This document shows, one piece after another, positions 1 to 8,490 of a DNA stretch of 45,148 bases. A model generated the notes under the pieces. It was not told the DNA's origin. It did no database searches and saw nothing but the letters and a program-made list of their open reading frames with translations. The stretch's first letter is position 1. The number at the start of each line of letters is the position of its first letter. A program made the position numbers and the translations under genes. Origin of the DNA: Gammaproteobacteria bacterium (GTDB taxonomy: Bacteria > Pseudomonadota > Gammaproteobacteria > Pseudomonadales > Cellvibrionaceae); NCBI GenBank assembly GCA_021151625.1, contig JAGKWY010000023.1:1-45148 (forward strand), in the 5' to 3' direction.

Positions 1-1
1 C

Positions 2-2899
2 CTCCATAACCGCCAGATGCGCAAAGTGTTTGATGGCGATGAGGTGCTGGTGCGCCTGTCCGGTGAGCAGTATCGCGGTAAGGAAGAGGGCGCGATTATT
101 GAGGTGCTCACACGCAATACCACGCAATTGGCGGGGCGTTTTTTTAATGAGGAAGGCGTGCAGTTTGTGCGCCCGGAAAACCCGCGTATTACCCACGACA
201 TTATGATTCCGTTCGGCTCCTACGGCGGCGCCAAACACGGGCAAATCGTCGTAACCGAGATCACCCAGCAGCCGGACAAAAACCGTTTGCCGACTGGTCG
301 AGTGATCCAGGTATTGGGCGACCATATGGCGCCGGGGATGGAGATTGAGCTGGCGATCCAGGCCCATGGCATTCCCAGCGTTTGGCCGGTGGATGTATTG
401 GCTGAAGCAGCGCAGTTATCGCCCCAGGTGGAAGAGAAGGACAAGCTGCATCGCGTGGATGTGCGCAATTTGCCGTTCGTGACTATTGATGGTGAAGACG
501 CGCGCGATTTTGACGACGCGGTGTTGTGTGAGCGTCGCAAAGGCGGCTGGCGTTTGTACGTGGCGATTGCCGATGTATCCCACTATGTGCAAGTGGAATC
601 ACCACTGGATGTAGAAGCGCGTGCGCGCGGTAATTCGGTGTACTTCCCTGATTATGTAGTGCCCATGCTGCCGGAGGCATTGTCCAACGGTTTGTGTTCG
701 CTCAACCCGAATGTAGATCGCCTGTGCATGGTGTGCGAAATGAACATCAGCGATGCCGGCCGCATTACCGGTTATCAATTCTATGAAGCGGTGATGCATT
801 CGCACGCGCGTTTAACCTACACCAAAGTGGGCGAGATACTTACCGGTGAAGGCGAAGCGCGCGAGGCCTTGCGCAAAGAATATAAAGCCGTAGTTCCGCA
901 ACTGGAATTGCTGCACAAGTTGTATCAGTGTTTGCGTGTGGCGCGCGATGAGCGCGGCGCGATTGATTTTGAAACTGTGGAAACGCGCATTCAATTTAAT
1001 GAAGAGCGAAAAATCGAGCGCATTGTTCCCATCAAGCGCAATGACGCGCACAAATTAATTGAAGAGTGCATGTTGTGTGCAAACGTGTGCGCGGCGAAAT
1101 TTATTGAGAAGCACAATTTAATCGGTCTGTTCCGCGTGCATGAAGGCCCTACCGAAGCCAAACTCACCAACTTGCGCGCGTATCTTTCTGAATTGGGTCT
1201 GGGCCTTGCCGGTGGCGATCGCCCAACACCGGGCGATTACCAACAATTATTGCAAATGATCCAGGACCGCAGCGATGGTCATTTAATTCAAACGGTCATG
1301 TTGCGCAGTTTGCGCCAGGCGATGTATCAGGTAGAAAACCACGGCCACTTTGGTTTGGGTTATGAAGCCTATACGCATTTCACCTCGCCGATTCGCCGTT
1401 ACCCGGATCTGTTGGTGCACCGCGCGATTCGCTCAGTGGTACGCAGCACTGAGGCGACTACTCATGTGCGTCGCGTCGATACTGCCAAAGCAATCCCGAA
1501 AAAATTTATTTACCCTTATTCTGCCAGCGATATGGTGGTATTTGGTGAGCAGTGCTCGCGCACTGAACGCCGCGCCGATGAGGCAACACGCGATGTAGTG
1601 AGCTGGTTGAAGTGCGAATACCTGCGCGATCAAGTGGGCGCGATTTACGATGGCCATGTGAGCGCCGTTACCGGTTTTGGTTTGTTTGTGGAGTTGAATG
1701 AGCTGTATATCGAAGGCCTTATTCATATCACTTCATTACCACATGATTATTATCGCTTTGATGCGGCGCAACAGCGCCTGGTAGGCGAGCGCACCCGTAA
1801 AGTATTTGGCTTGGGTGATGAGCTTGTCGTGCGCGTGGTGCGCGTGGATCTGGATAATCGCAAAATCGATTTTGAATTGGAGTCGGCTAATGCGATTCGC
1901 CGCCCCAAATCCAGCGTTAAACCCAAAGTGGCAAAACGCGATGCATCCAAAGCGAAAAAAGTTGCCGATTCTTTGTTGGAGAAATCGCTGAATGCTGTTG
2001 AGCAGTTGGCAAACTCAGCGAAGAAAGCTGTGGTCGAAACGGTAGAAAAGTTTGCGGGGAAATCGGCTGCAGCATCCTCAAAGAAAGCTTCATCTAAACA
2101 AGTTGATGCAAAGCCGGCGGCTAAAAAAGCATCTGGCAAAACGGTTACCAGTAAAGCCGGTGCAGCCAAGCCAACAAGCAAGATGGCAGCGGGGAAAAAG
2201 TCAGCAGATAAAAAGACGGCTGATAAACTGGCTCCAAGTAAAGCAATCCCTAATTCCAAACCAGGCACCGCGAGTAAAAAAGGCCCTGCTAAAAAATCCA
2301 ATGCGAAATCATCCGCCGAACATTTCGAATTGAATGAAGTTGCGCTGGACGATTTTGTAGATGGCAGGGCTATGAGTGGCAAATCGACTGGCAGTGGTAA
2401 ATCGACCGGTAAAAAACCAGCGGCGAAAAAGCCATCTGCCACAAAAGCGGCGCCGAATCAGCCGGCCAGTAAAAAATCTGTAAGTAAGAAAACTGTCACT
2501 AAAACAGTAGATGCTGGCAAGTTAGCGGCACCTGCGGCAGTGGCACCAACAACAAAAACTGCAGCTCCAAAAACAGCAGCAAAAACAACAGCTAAAAAAG
2601 CTGCTCCAGCAAAGAGCGGCGCAACAAAAGCTGAATCCACTAAAACAACAGCCGTGAAAAAAGTCGCTGCCAAAAAATCCCCGGCGCAAGCCACAAGTGG
2701 GAAGGCGGCAGCAGGGAAACAATCATCCACAGTGAACAGTGAGGTTGGTCATGGCCGTAAGAATGCGAAGGTTTCAGGCGCAGCAGCGTCAATACCAGTT
2801 AAATCGCCTGCGCCAAAGGCGACAAAAGGCAGCGCTAGCGCTAAACCTGCGGCGGCAGCTGCTAAAAGACCGGTGGCTAAGGCTAAGAAGAAGGATTAA
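2..2899 (+). CDS. rnr: Ribonuclease R, 5'-truncated by window edge, with giant Lys/Ala-rich tail
   Basis: Processive 3'-to-5' exoribonuclease that degrades structured RNA in the cytoplasm. The reading frame is open to the left edge (LHNRQ precedes the first visible Met at 17), so the N-terminal helical part lies outside the window and position 17 is not the real start. Counting from that Met, a cold-shock/OB region comes first. The RNB catalytic domain follows, with the metal-binding cluster DGEDARDFDDAV at about 158-169 and HFTSPIRRYPDLLVHR near 454. An S1 domain occupies about 538-623. After it, roughly 335 residues are almost entirely Lys, Ala, Ser, Thr and Pro, interrupted by one acidic patch (EHFELNEVALDDF). 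E. coli RNase R also ends in a basic tail, but a far shorter one. Coding-like sequence continues in another frame past the stop (see 2898-3011). rlmB follows on the same strand. Confidence 0.95.
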   Translation, partial: LHNRQMRKVFDGDEVLVRLSGEQYRGKEEGAIIEVLTRNTTQLAGRFFNEEGVQFVRPENPRITHDIMIPFGSYGGAKHGQIVVTEITQQPDKNRLPTGRVIQVLGDHMAPGMEIELAIQAHGIPSVWPVDVLAEAAQLSPQVEEKDKLHRVDVRNLPFVTIDGEDARDFDDAVLCERRKGGWRLYVAIADVSHYVQVESPLDVEARARGNSVYFPDYVVPMLPEALSNGLCSLNPNVDRLCMVCEMNISDAGRITGYQFYEAVMHSHARLTYTKVGEILTGEGEAREALRKEYKAVVPQLELLHKLYQCLRVARDERGAIDFETVETRIQFNEERKIERIVPIKRNDAHKLIEECMLCANVCAAKFIEKHNLIGLFRVHEGPTEAKLTNLRAYLSELGLGLAGGDRPTPGDYQQLLQMIQDRSDGHLIQTVMLRSLRQAMYQVENHGHFGLGYEAYTHFTSPIRRYPDLLVHRAIRSVVRSTEATTHVRRVDTAKAIPKKFIYPYSASDMVVFGEQCSRTERRADEATRDVVSWLKCEYLRDQVGAIYDGHVSAVTGFGLFVELNELYIEGLIHITSLPHDYYRFDAAQQRLVGERTRKVFGLGDELVVRVVRVDLDNRKIDFELESANAIRRPKSSVKPKVAKRDASKAKKVADSLLEKSLNAVEQLANSAKKAVVETVEKFAGKSAAASSKKASSKQVDAKPAAKKASGKTVTSKAGAAKPTSKMAAGKKSADKKTADKLAPSKAIPNSKPGTASKKGPAKKSNAKSSAEHFELNEVALDDFVDGRAMSGKSTGSGKSTGKKPAAKKPSATKAAPNQPASKKSVSKKTVTKTVDAGKLAAPAAVAPTTKTAAPKTAAKTTAKKAAPAKSGATKAESTKTTAVKKVAAKKSPAQATSGKAAAGKQSSTVNSEVGHGRKNAKVSGAAASIPVKSPAPKATKGSASAKPAAAAAKRPVAKAKKKD

Positions 2900-3011
2900 C
2901 CGCTGGTTGCAAGGTGACGGCTTTGCTTTTGACGAAAGCCTGCAACGTGAAATTTATGTAGTGAAAGATCGCGAAGTGCGCGAGCGTGAAACGCGCATTT
3001 CCGGGCGCTAG
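2898..3011 (+). other. Coding-like frame directly after rnr stop (possible frameshifted C-terminus)
   Basis: In the +1 frame relative to rnr, about 37 codons run without a stop to a TAG at 3009-3011. They encode a mixed, protein-like sequence (RWLQGDGFAFDESLQREIY, then VVKDREVRERETRISGR). Codon choice resembles the neighbouring genes and the composition is unlike the basic tail before it. No good start codon or ribosome binding site sits in front of it. It may be a detached C-terminus of rnr caused by a frameshift in the low-complexity tail, or a gene remnant. I do not recognise the sequence. Confidence 0.4.
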
Positions 3012-3091
3012 TTTTTTGGTGCTAAAAGTTTTAAGCGTATTGTTAAAATATTGTTGAGATTCTTGTTCAGGTTCTTGTTTAGGAAAGTCTT

Positions 3092-3838
3092 TTGAAACGC
3101 GAAATTATTTATGGCTTGCACGCGGTGCAGGCACTGTTAAAAAGCGCACCCCAGCGGGTAATTGAAATTTACCTGCTGCAAGGCCGCAATGACCAGCGCT
3201 TGCAAAAAATTGTGAATGCAGCGGAAATTAATGGCATTCACTGCCAGCAAGTGGGCCGCAATAAACTCGATGATATGGTGAGCGATGAAAATCACCAGGG
3301 TGTGATTGCGATTTGTACCCCCGGTGAAACCTACGATGAAACCTGGTTGTTCCAGTTTTTGGAAAACCTGCGCGAACCGGCATTTTTATTAATCCTGGAT
3401 GGTGTAACTGATCCGCATAACCTGGGTGCCTGTATGCGCTCTGCAGAAGCCGCCGGTGTGCATGCAGTTATCGCCCCTAAAGATAAATCCACCGGTTTAA
3501 CCCCGGTCGCACGTAAAGTCGCGTGCGGTGCAGCAGAGGTTTTACCTTTCGTACCAGTCACCAACCTCGCACGCACCCTGAAAAAATTGCAGGAGCAGGG
3601 CATCTGGTTATTTGGTGCAGCGGGTGAAGCGGAGCAATCTATTTATCAATCCAACCTTACAGGCCCTGTGGGAATTTTAATGGGCGCCGAGGGCGATGGT
3701 TTGCGTCGCCTAACGCAGGATACTTGCGATCACCTGATGAATATTCCCATGGCGGGCACAGTGAGCAGTTTGAATGTGTCAGTCGCGACGGGGATTTGTT
3801 TGTTTGAGGCTGTGCGGCAGCGTAGTGTGAAACAATAA
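3092..3838 (+). CDS. rlmB: 23S rRNA (guanosine-2'-O)-methyltransferase RlmB
   Basis: SPOUT-class methyltransferase that 2'-O-methylates a guanosine (G2251 in E. coli numbering) in the 23S rRNA peptidyl-transferase centre using S-adenosylmethionine. The 248-residue length is typical. The N-terminal substrate-binding part begins MKREIIYGLHAVQALL. The three SpoU motifs follow: DPHNLGACMRSAEAAG near 110, GILMGAEGDGLRRL near 195 and IPMAGTVSSLNVSVATG near 215, which form the trefoil-knot cofactor site. The start is a TTG at 3092 with AGGAAAG (3081-3087) upstream. No ATG or GTG matches the family start better. It lies 192 bp after rnr, the usual gammaproteobacterial order, and is probably co-transcribed with it. 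Confidence 0.96.
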   Translation: MKREIIYGLHAVQALLKSAPQRVIEIYLLQGRNDQRLQKIVNAAEINGIHCQQVGRNKLDDMVSDENHQGVIAICTPGETYDETWLFQFLENLREPAFLLILDGVTDPHNLGACMRSAEAAGVHAVIAPKDKSTGLTPVARKVACGAAEVLPFVPVTNLARTLKKLQEQGIWLFGAAGEAEQSIYQSNLTGPVGILMGAEGDGLRRLTQDTCDHLMNIPMAGTVSSLNVSVATGICLFEAVRQRSVKQ

Positions 3839-3840
3839 AT

Positions 3841-3950
3841 CCCTCCCAACCTCCCTTTACAAAGGGAGGAGTTGTTGCTCCCCTCTTTGAAACGGGGCGC
3901 GTAGCTAAGAGGGGGTTAGGGGGAGATTCAAAAGGGCTAGCGGGAGATTA
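3841..3950. repeat. GC-rich intergenic palindromic sequence with hairpin
   Basis: Just after rlmB, CCTCCCTTT and AAAGGGAGG (3850-3869) form a 9-bp inverted repeat with a two-base centre. Related purine/pyrimidine-rich strings follow (CTCCCCTCTTTGAAACGGGG and GAGGGGGTTAGGGGGAG). It sits between convergent rlmB and the DUF2141 gene, so it could serve as a terminator for both, although no clear U-tract follows. It resembles dispersed intergenic palindromes; copy number cannot be judged from this window. Confidence 0.45.
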
Positions 3951-3954
3951 AAAA

Positions 3955-4380
3955 TTATTTTAATAATTGAATCTGGATTTTCTGGTTTTTACCCAACGTA
4001 AATTTCGCATCGCTAAAACTCGGTGGCGCCAGCTCAGTGCTTTTGCTGCTGGAACCAAAAGGCTCTGCGGGCAGCATGCCGTTAAAATCCATCTTGCCGT
4101 TGTCATTCACATCCTGATATACCCTTAGTGCATAGTCACCCGTAGGCACATCGCCCAGTTTTATTTGCTGCGTCGCTTTATCCACGCTGACTTTTTCGCG
4201 CTTAACTGCATTGTTGTTGCTGTCGAAGCCTTGCGCATCTTTGTAGAGCGAAATGTACAGGCTGCCTTGAAGCTGTTGGATATTATTGACTTCCACCGTT
4301 AATTCGGCGGCCGAGAGGCTGGGGCTGATAAGCGCACACACCAATGAAGTCCCGGCGAGAAGTTGTAAGTATTTTTTCAT
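3955..4380 (-). CDS. Secreted DUF2141-domain protein
   Basis: A 141-residue protein with a classical signal peptide (MKKYLQLLAGTSLVCALISP, probable cleavage after SLSA near residue 24). The remainder matches the DUF2141 pattern: an N-terminal strand (ELTVEVNNI), GSLYISLYKD, then the family hallmark DYALRVYQDVNDNGKMDFN followed by PAEPFGSS. It is predicted to be a small periplasmic or surface beta-sandwich. The NDNGKMD stretch resembles a calcium-binding loop, but no activity is established for the family. It lies 79 bp downstream of the membrane-protein gene on the same strand and is probably in the same transcript, divergent from the LysR regulator. Confidence 0.85.
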   Translation of the reverse strand: MKKYLQLLAGTSLVCALISPSLSAAELTVEVNNIQQLQGSLYISLYKDAQGFDSNNNAVKREKVSVDKATQQIKLGDVPTGDYALRVYQDVNDNGKMDFNGMLPAEPFGSSSKSTELAPPSFSDAKFTLGKNQKIQIQLLK

Positions 4381-4459
4381 GATGGTTCCCTATTCAGTTC
4401 GTTAATAGTCAGTAGTGGTAATAATTTTTTGCAGATCCAAAGCACGGCAGCTTGCTGAT

Positions 4460-5062
4460 TTAAAGTACAGCCGCTTGTTTGGTCGCAGTGGCTTGCTGGT
4501 AGCGATTAATTAACCGGCTAATCAATCCCGCGATTAAACCGAGCGGCGCTACAATATAGGCAAATACAAAGAATGCAAACTTGGTAGCAGCAAAGCTGGA
4601 ATAAACATAGGCGAGTGCATCGGCAAAATTGGTTGGGTTGGCGAGCATGACATATGACACTAGATTTTCCAGTTGATCGCTAATCGGTGCGATCGCAGAA
4701 ATCAGTGCGCATACCACCAGGATTTTTCTGCCTCTACTATTTACTGCAAACAAACGCGAGATCAACACCAGCGCAAAGCAGTGCAACAGCAACACCGATA
4801 AAATAAACAGTGAATCTATGTGTTGCGTGAGCAGGTACACATCAAAGGTTCCCATCTGTTGTAACTCGCTGTACCAGCCTTTTAATTTTTCCGCGCTGAA
4901 TGAAAGCTGCGCAACATGATAGGGAACTGGAAATTTGGACTCGATATAACTCGCGGTCAATGTGCTTGAAACCCAGTAGTTAAACGCAAAAGCTAGCAAG
5001 GTCAGTACAAACAAAGTCAGGGTTTTAGGTGAGTCGAGAAAGTAGCGGTAGAATGTTTTCAT
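4460..5062 (-). CDS. Hypothetical inner-membrane protein
   Basis: A 200-residue protein with about four hydrophobic segments: near 14-33 (TLTLFVLTLLAFAFNYWVSS), 85-105 (LFILSVLLLHCFALVLIS), 114-132 and 160-186. A hydrophilic loop of about 50 residues follows the first segment and should face the periplasm. The C-terminus is short and positively charged (RLINRYQQATATK). I do not recognise the family. It is the first gene of a probable two-gene unit with the DUF2141 protein and is divergent from the LysR regulator, so it is a plausible target of that regulator. Confidence 0.75.
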   Translation of the reverse strand: MKTFYRYFLDSPKTLTLFVLTLLAFAFNYWVSSTLTASYIESKFPVPYHVAQLSFSAEKLKGWYSELQQMGTFDVYLLTQHIDSLFILSVLLLHCFALVLISRLFAVNSRGRKILVVCALISAIAPISDQLENLVSYVMLANPTNFADALAYVYSSFAATKFAFFVFAYIVAPLGLIAGLISRLINRYQQATATKQAAVL

Positions 5063-5129
5063 TTTGGGAATCCTTTTAGATAAATGACTGTTGCGATTAA
5101 TTGCCCGGTTATGTGTTCGGTTTAGTGGT

Positions 5130-5150
5130 TCGGTATTGATTAATCGATGA
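5130..5150. promoter_or_regulatory. Candidate operator in the LysR divergent promoter region
   Basis: GATTAATC (5138-5145) is a perfect 8-bp palindrome with further partial symmetry on each side (AT and AT). It lies about 70 bp upstream of the LysR start, between that gene and the divergent membrane protein. LysR-type regulators usually bind an A/T-rich dyad of this size near this position. This is a position-and-symmetry call only. Confidence 0.3.
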
Positions 5151-5213
5151 GCCCATTTTCAGCGGCTGAGGGATTCACCACAATATCGATACAGGTATAG
5201 GAGCTATGCAAAA

Positions 5214-6125
5214 TTGGATAACGCAAATCGATTAAATTTTGATTGGAGCCTGATCCAGGCATTTTTGGCAGTGGTGGAGCACGGCGCTGTGGCTCGTGCG
5301 GCCGAGGCCATAGGCGCAACCCAACCGACCTTAAGCCGGCAAATCGCTGCGCTGGAGGCAGAGATAGGTGCGGCGCTCTTTACCCGTGGTGCGCGCGGCA
5401 GTGTGCTCACCGCAGCGGGTGAGGCATTGGTCTACCCTGCCAAACAAATGCAGCAGGCGGCCCATGCGCTACAGTTGGCGGCGTCGGGGCAGAGCCAATC
5501 GCTCAAGGGCACGGTGCGTATCACCGCGAGCGAAATGACCAGCGCCTTTTTGCTGCCACCGATACTGGCAAGCCTGCGTTGGAAGTATCCGGATATCCAA
5601 CTGGAAATTGTGGCGAACAATGCGCTGGATAATTTACTGGAGCGCGAAGCGGATATTGCAATACGTATGGCCAAGCCCGAGCAAGACACCCTGGTTGCCC
5701 GTCATCTGGGCGGGTTAAAAATGGGCGGCTATGCGAGCAAGGCGTATCTTGAACAAAAAAATGTTCCCTTTTCACCGGCCACCATGGGCGAGTTTGACTG
5801 GATTGGCTACGACAAAAATCCCGCCATAGTGAACAGCTGTCGCGCACTGGGTATTGAGTTAACGCGCGAATCCTTTGCCGTGCGCAGCGATGACCAAATG
5901 GTGTGTTGGCAGGCATTGCTGAGTGGCATGGGGATAGGTTTTGGTTTTGTGTTATTGGCCAATCAATATCCGCAGTTGATTAGAGTCTTGCCGGACAATT
6001 GGATTAAGGATTCACCGGTTTGGCTAACTGCACCCCTGGAGTTGCGCTCTAATCCGCGTATCCGCGCCGTGTACGATCATCTTGCGGAGCAACTTATTGC
6101 ACTGATCAATAGCCAAAATAATTGA
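5214..6125 (+). CDS. LysR-family transcriptional regulator
   Basis: A 303-residue LTTR. The N-terminal winged helix-turn-helix covers about residues 10-70 (FDWSLIQAFLAVVEHGAVAR and TQPTLSRQIAALEAEIGAAL). The periplasmic-binding-like co-inducer domain covers about 92-300 and begins GTVRITASEM. The start is a TTG at 5214 with TAGGAG at 5198-5203. The nearby ATG at 5206 is out of frame and stops after nine codons. The gene is divergent from the two-gene membrane/DUF2141 unit, the classical arrangement for a regulator and its target. The effector is unknown. Confidence 0.92.
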   Translation: MDNANRLNFDWSLIQAFLAVVEHGAVARAAEAIGATQPTLSRQIAALEAEIGAALFTRGARGSVLTAAGEALVYPAKQMQQAAHALQLAASGQSQSLKGTVRITASEMTSAFLLPPILASLRWKYPDIQLEIVANNALDNLLEREADIAIRMAKPEQDTLVARHLGGLKMGGYASKAYLEQKNVPFSPATMGEFDWIGYDKNPAIVNSCRALGIELTRESFAVRSDDQMVCWQALLSGMGIGFGFVLLANQYPQLIRVLPDNWIKDSPVWLTAPLELRSNPRIRAVYDHLAEQLIALINSQNN

Positions 6126-6230
6126 TAACTGAGCAATTTTCGATAAAGGGTTTTGCAAATGGGTAGTCTAGTAGCAATGCCGGTGTAACCCTTTATTTCC
6201 CAATCATCTATCCCCCATATATTTTTCTTT

Positions 6231-6274
6231 GCTACATAAAATTTTCTTCTAATGAAAAGAAAATTTTATGTAGC
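6231..6274. repeat. Perfect 18-bp inverted repeat with 8-base loop
   Basis: GCTACATAAAATTTTCTT (6231-6248) is matched exactly by its reverse complement at 6257-6274, separated by CTAATGAA. This is a long, A/T-rich, perfect palindrome about 105 bp after the LysR stop. No U-tract follows. It could end transcription of the LysR gene, act as a protein-binding palindrome, or be a small insertion. Confidence 0.85.
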
Positions 6275-6349
6275 TGTCATTGTTTTGTCATTTCCCGATT
6301 GCTATAGCCAGTGGCCGGTGATATAAATGGCAACGTTGTCATAAAGACT

Positions 6350-6684
6350 TTTATATCCATAATAACTTTACACCTATAACAAAGCAGGCTGGGAAATGCC
6401 TGTGATAACCGACCAGAGGGAACTCGCTACGAGTGACCAGGACCGGTGTGTTTCCTAAGTACGGCCAATCTATTGAGTGGCTATTTTTCGATGAAAACGA
6501 GTAATTTGTTTTTATAGAAAGTAGTTAATGCAAGCAATAGATCAGTACTGCTCCACGGGACACCCCAACAACAATCTCAACGATTTATCGAAAATAGACG
6601 CGCTGATTTAAAAGAAATTTTTCAAATTTCTTTACGGCATCCTTTTGTCTAAAAACTACAAACGAGAGTGAGGGGAAAATAAAA
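6350..6684 (+). promoter_or_regulatory. Long, structured leader region of the chitinase gene
   Basis: The 559-bp gap before the chitinase has no gene. Several nested hairpins are visible: GCAGGC/GCCTGT (about 6385-6404), ACTCG-CTA-CGAGT (about 6421-6433), GCCA/TGGC around 6465-6482, and AAAGAAATTT-TTC-AAATTTCTTT (6611-6633) about 50 bp before the start codon. CGACCAG and TGACCAGGACC flank the second hairpin. The arrangement suggests a folded 5' untranslated RNA, but it matches no riboswitch consensus I know; the GEMM-I (cyclic-di-GMP), TPP and glycine consensus cores are absent. Confidence 0.35.
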
Positions 6685-8325
6685 ATGGTGAGATCAATTA
6701 CGGTAATAAAACCAACAACATTGGCGCTAGCTGCGTTGTGTATTAGCGGCTTATCAACCAGCGCCATGGCAATCGATTGCTCCAATATTCCTGCGTGGAA
6801 TGCAGCCACTGCTTATGGTGGCGGCAGTCAGGTGAAAGAGCAGGGTAATGCCTATAAAGCTAATTGGTGGTCGAAAGATCACAACCCGGTGAATTATTCC
6901 GGGCAGTGGCAAGAATGGACTTTGCTCGGCGCTTGTGATGGTGCCGTATCATCGAAAAGTTCTGTGGCTTCTTCTGTTGTTGCCAGCGTTGCACCGAGTT
7001 CAAAATCATCCAGTTCAGTTGCACCTTCAAGCACGGCGGCTTCCTCAGTCGCAACCGGTAGCTGCGCATCGCCGCAATATGTTGCGGGAACTAATTACGC
7101 AGCAGGTGCGCTGGCGCAAAATGTGGGGAGCGAATATCGCTGCACTGTTGCGGGTTGGTGCGGCTCTACCGCGAGCTGGGCATATGCACCTGGTACCGGC
7201 GCGCATTGGCAGCAGGCGTGGGAATTAGTGCGTTCGTGCGGTGCTGCATCCAGTGTGGCGAGTTCATCGGTAACTACTTCAAAATCCTCCAGCAGTTCTT
7301 CCGCGACTGTGGTTAGTAGCAGTCGTTCATCATCCAGTGTAAATGGTAATGGTCGTGTTCCCGGCGATGCAGCAGCATTACCAAAACATGCGCTGGTAGG
7401 TTACTGGCATAACTTTGATAACGGCTCCGGCGTAATGCGTTTGGGTGATGTTGATCCTGCCTGGGATGTAATTGTTATCGCCTTCGTCGATGACGCCGGC
7501 AATGGCAGTGTGGATTTCCGTTTGGACCCTGCATTAAACAAAGCGCAATTTATTGCCGATGTTGCTGCAAAACGCGCGCAGGGCAAAAACATTGTGCTCT
7601 CTTACGGTGGCGAAAAAGGCACTGTGACTTTGAACAATTCCACTAACCTTGCCAACTTTGTAAACAGCACTGCTGCAATCATTAACGAATATGGTTTTGA
7701 CGGTGTGGATATAGATCTGGAATCGGGTGCAGGTGTCTTGCACGGCGCGCCGGTAATTTCCAACATGGTTTCTGCAATTAAACAGCTCAATGCCATGTAT
7801 CCGGATCTGTATGTTTCTATGGCGCCCGAGCATCCCTATGTGCAAGGTGGTTATGTTGCTTACTCCGGTATTTGGGGCGCTTACTTGCCGATGATTGATC
7901 AATTGCGCAATGAACTGGATTTGTTGCACGTGCAGTTGTACAACAACGGCGGCCTGGCAACACCTTATGCCGCGCAAGCTTATCAAGCCGGTACTGTGGA
8001 TATGATGGTAGCGTCTGCACGTATGTTGATCGAAGGCTTCCCATTGGCCAACGGCACTGCCGGTCAATTCAAAGGCCTGCGTCCCGATCAGGTTGCACTG
8101 GGTTTACCTTCGGGCCCACGCGCTGCCGGTTCCGGTCAGGCAACCACGGCAGACATTAATCGCGCCGTAAGTTGTTTGGCCTTGCGTACTAATTGTGCCA
8201 GCGTTACGCCCTTAACTGCTTACGCTGATTTCCGCGGGGTAATGACCTGGTCAATCAACTGGGATGTAAAAGATGGCCGTATTTTCTCGGTGCAGGTGGG
8301 TAACCACCTGAAATCATTGCCCTAA
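6685..8325 (+). CDS. Secreted GH18 chitinase with two chitin-binding modules
   Basis: Hydrolyses beta-1,4 bonds in chitin outside the cell. The 546 residues begin with a signal peptide ending about residue 30 (TSAMA before IDC). A CBM5/12-type module covers about 31-88, with aromatic WWSKDHNP and WQEWTLLGAC. A polyserine linker follows, then a second Cys-containing module at about 127-186 (YRCTVAGWCG, YAPGTG, WQQAWELV) of the CBM5 or CBM73 kind. A second Ser-rich linker leads to the GH18 barrel at about 231-546. The catalytic motif DGVDIDLE spans 339-346, with Glu346 as acid/base and Asp342 and Asp344 also present. The substrate-assisted mechanism of the family applies. It is followed by a strong terminator, so it is a single-gene unit. 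The membrane AraC regulator at 8809 is the obvious candidate controller. Confidence 0.95.
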   Translation: MVRSITVIKPTTLALAALCISGLSTSAMAIDCSNIPAWNAATAYGGGSQVKEQGNAYKANWWSKDHNPVNYSGQWQEWTLLGACDGAVSSKSSVASSVVASVAPSSKSSSSVAPSSTAASSVATGSCASPQYVAGTNYAAGALAQNVGSEYRCTVAGWCGSTASWAYAPGTGAHWQQAWELVRSCGAASSVASSSVTTSKSSSSSSATVVSSSRSSSSVNGNGRVPGDAAALPKHALVGYWHNFDNGSGVMRLGDVDPAWDVIVIAFVDDAGNGSVDFRLDPALNKAQFIADVAAKRAQGKNIVLSYGGEKGTVTLNNSTNLANFVNSTAAIINEYGFDGVDIDLESGAGVLHGAPVISNMVSAIKQLNAMYPDLYVSMAPEHPYVQGGYVAYSGIWGAYLPMIDQLRNELDLLHVQLYNNGGLATPYAAQAYQAGTVDMMVASARMLIEGFPLANGTAGQFKGLRPDQVALGLPSGPRAAGSGQATTADINRAVSCLALRTNCASVTPLTAYADFRGVMTWSINWDVKDGRIFSVQVGNHLKSLP

Positions 8326-8370
8326 GTCATCCTGATCGCATGGGGGATTTCCTCCAGCGATTAACCAAAA

Positions 8371-8400
8371 ACGCCCGTTGGGTTCCAGCGGGCGTTTTTT
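8371..8400 (+). terminator. Rho-independent terminator of the chitinase gene
   Basis: ACGCCCGTTGG and CCAGCGGGCGT form an 11-bp stem (one G-U pair) with a GTT loop, directly followed by TTTTTT. Confidence 0.93.
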
Positions 8401-8490
8401 ATTGCCGATAGCCTCTGCTATCCTTGCCTCAGCTTATCGCTTCAAATGCCATGCATTTGTCTTACATAACAAAATAAACGGAAATGACCT

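Noticed and set aside
1750..2730. Long antisense frames opposite the rnr tail
   Set aside because: They arise from the Lys/Ala-rich low-complexity sequence on the other strand; the products are hydrophobic repeats with no family features or ribosome binding sites.
5206..5235. ATG at 5206 as the LysR start
   Set aside because: It is in another frame and meets a stop after nine codons; the TTG at 5214 leads into the family sequence.
6376..6485. Cyclic-di-GMP (GEMM-I) or other known riboswitch before the chitinase
   Set aside because: The conserved GEMM core (CACGCA, GGGCAAACC, ACGCAAAGCC) is absent, and the TPP and glycine cores are absent as well.
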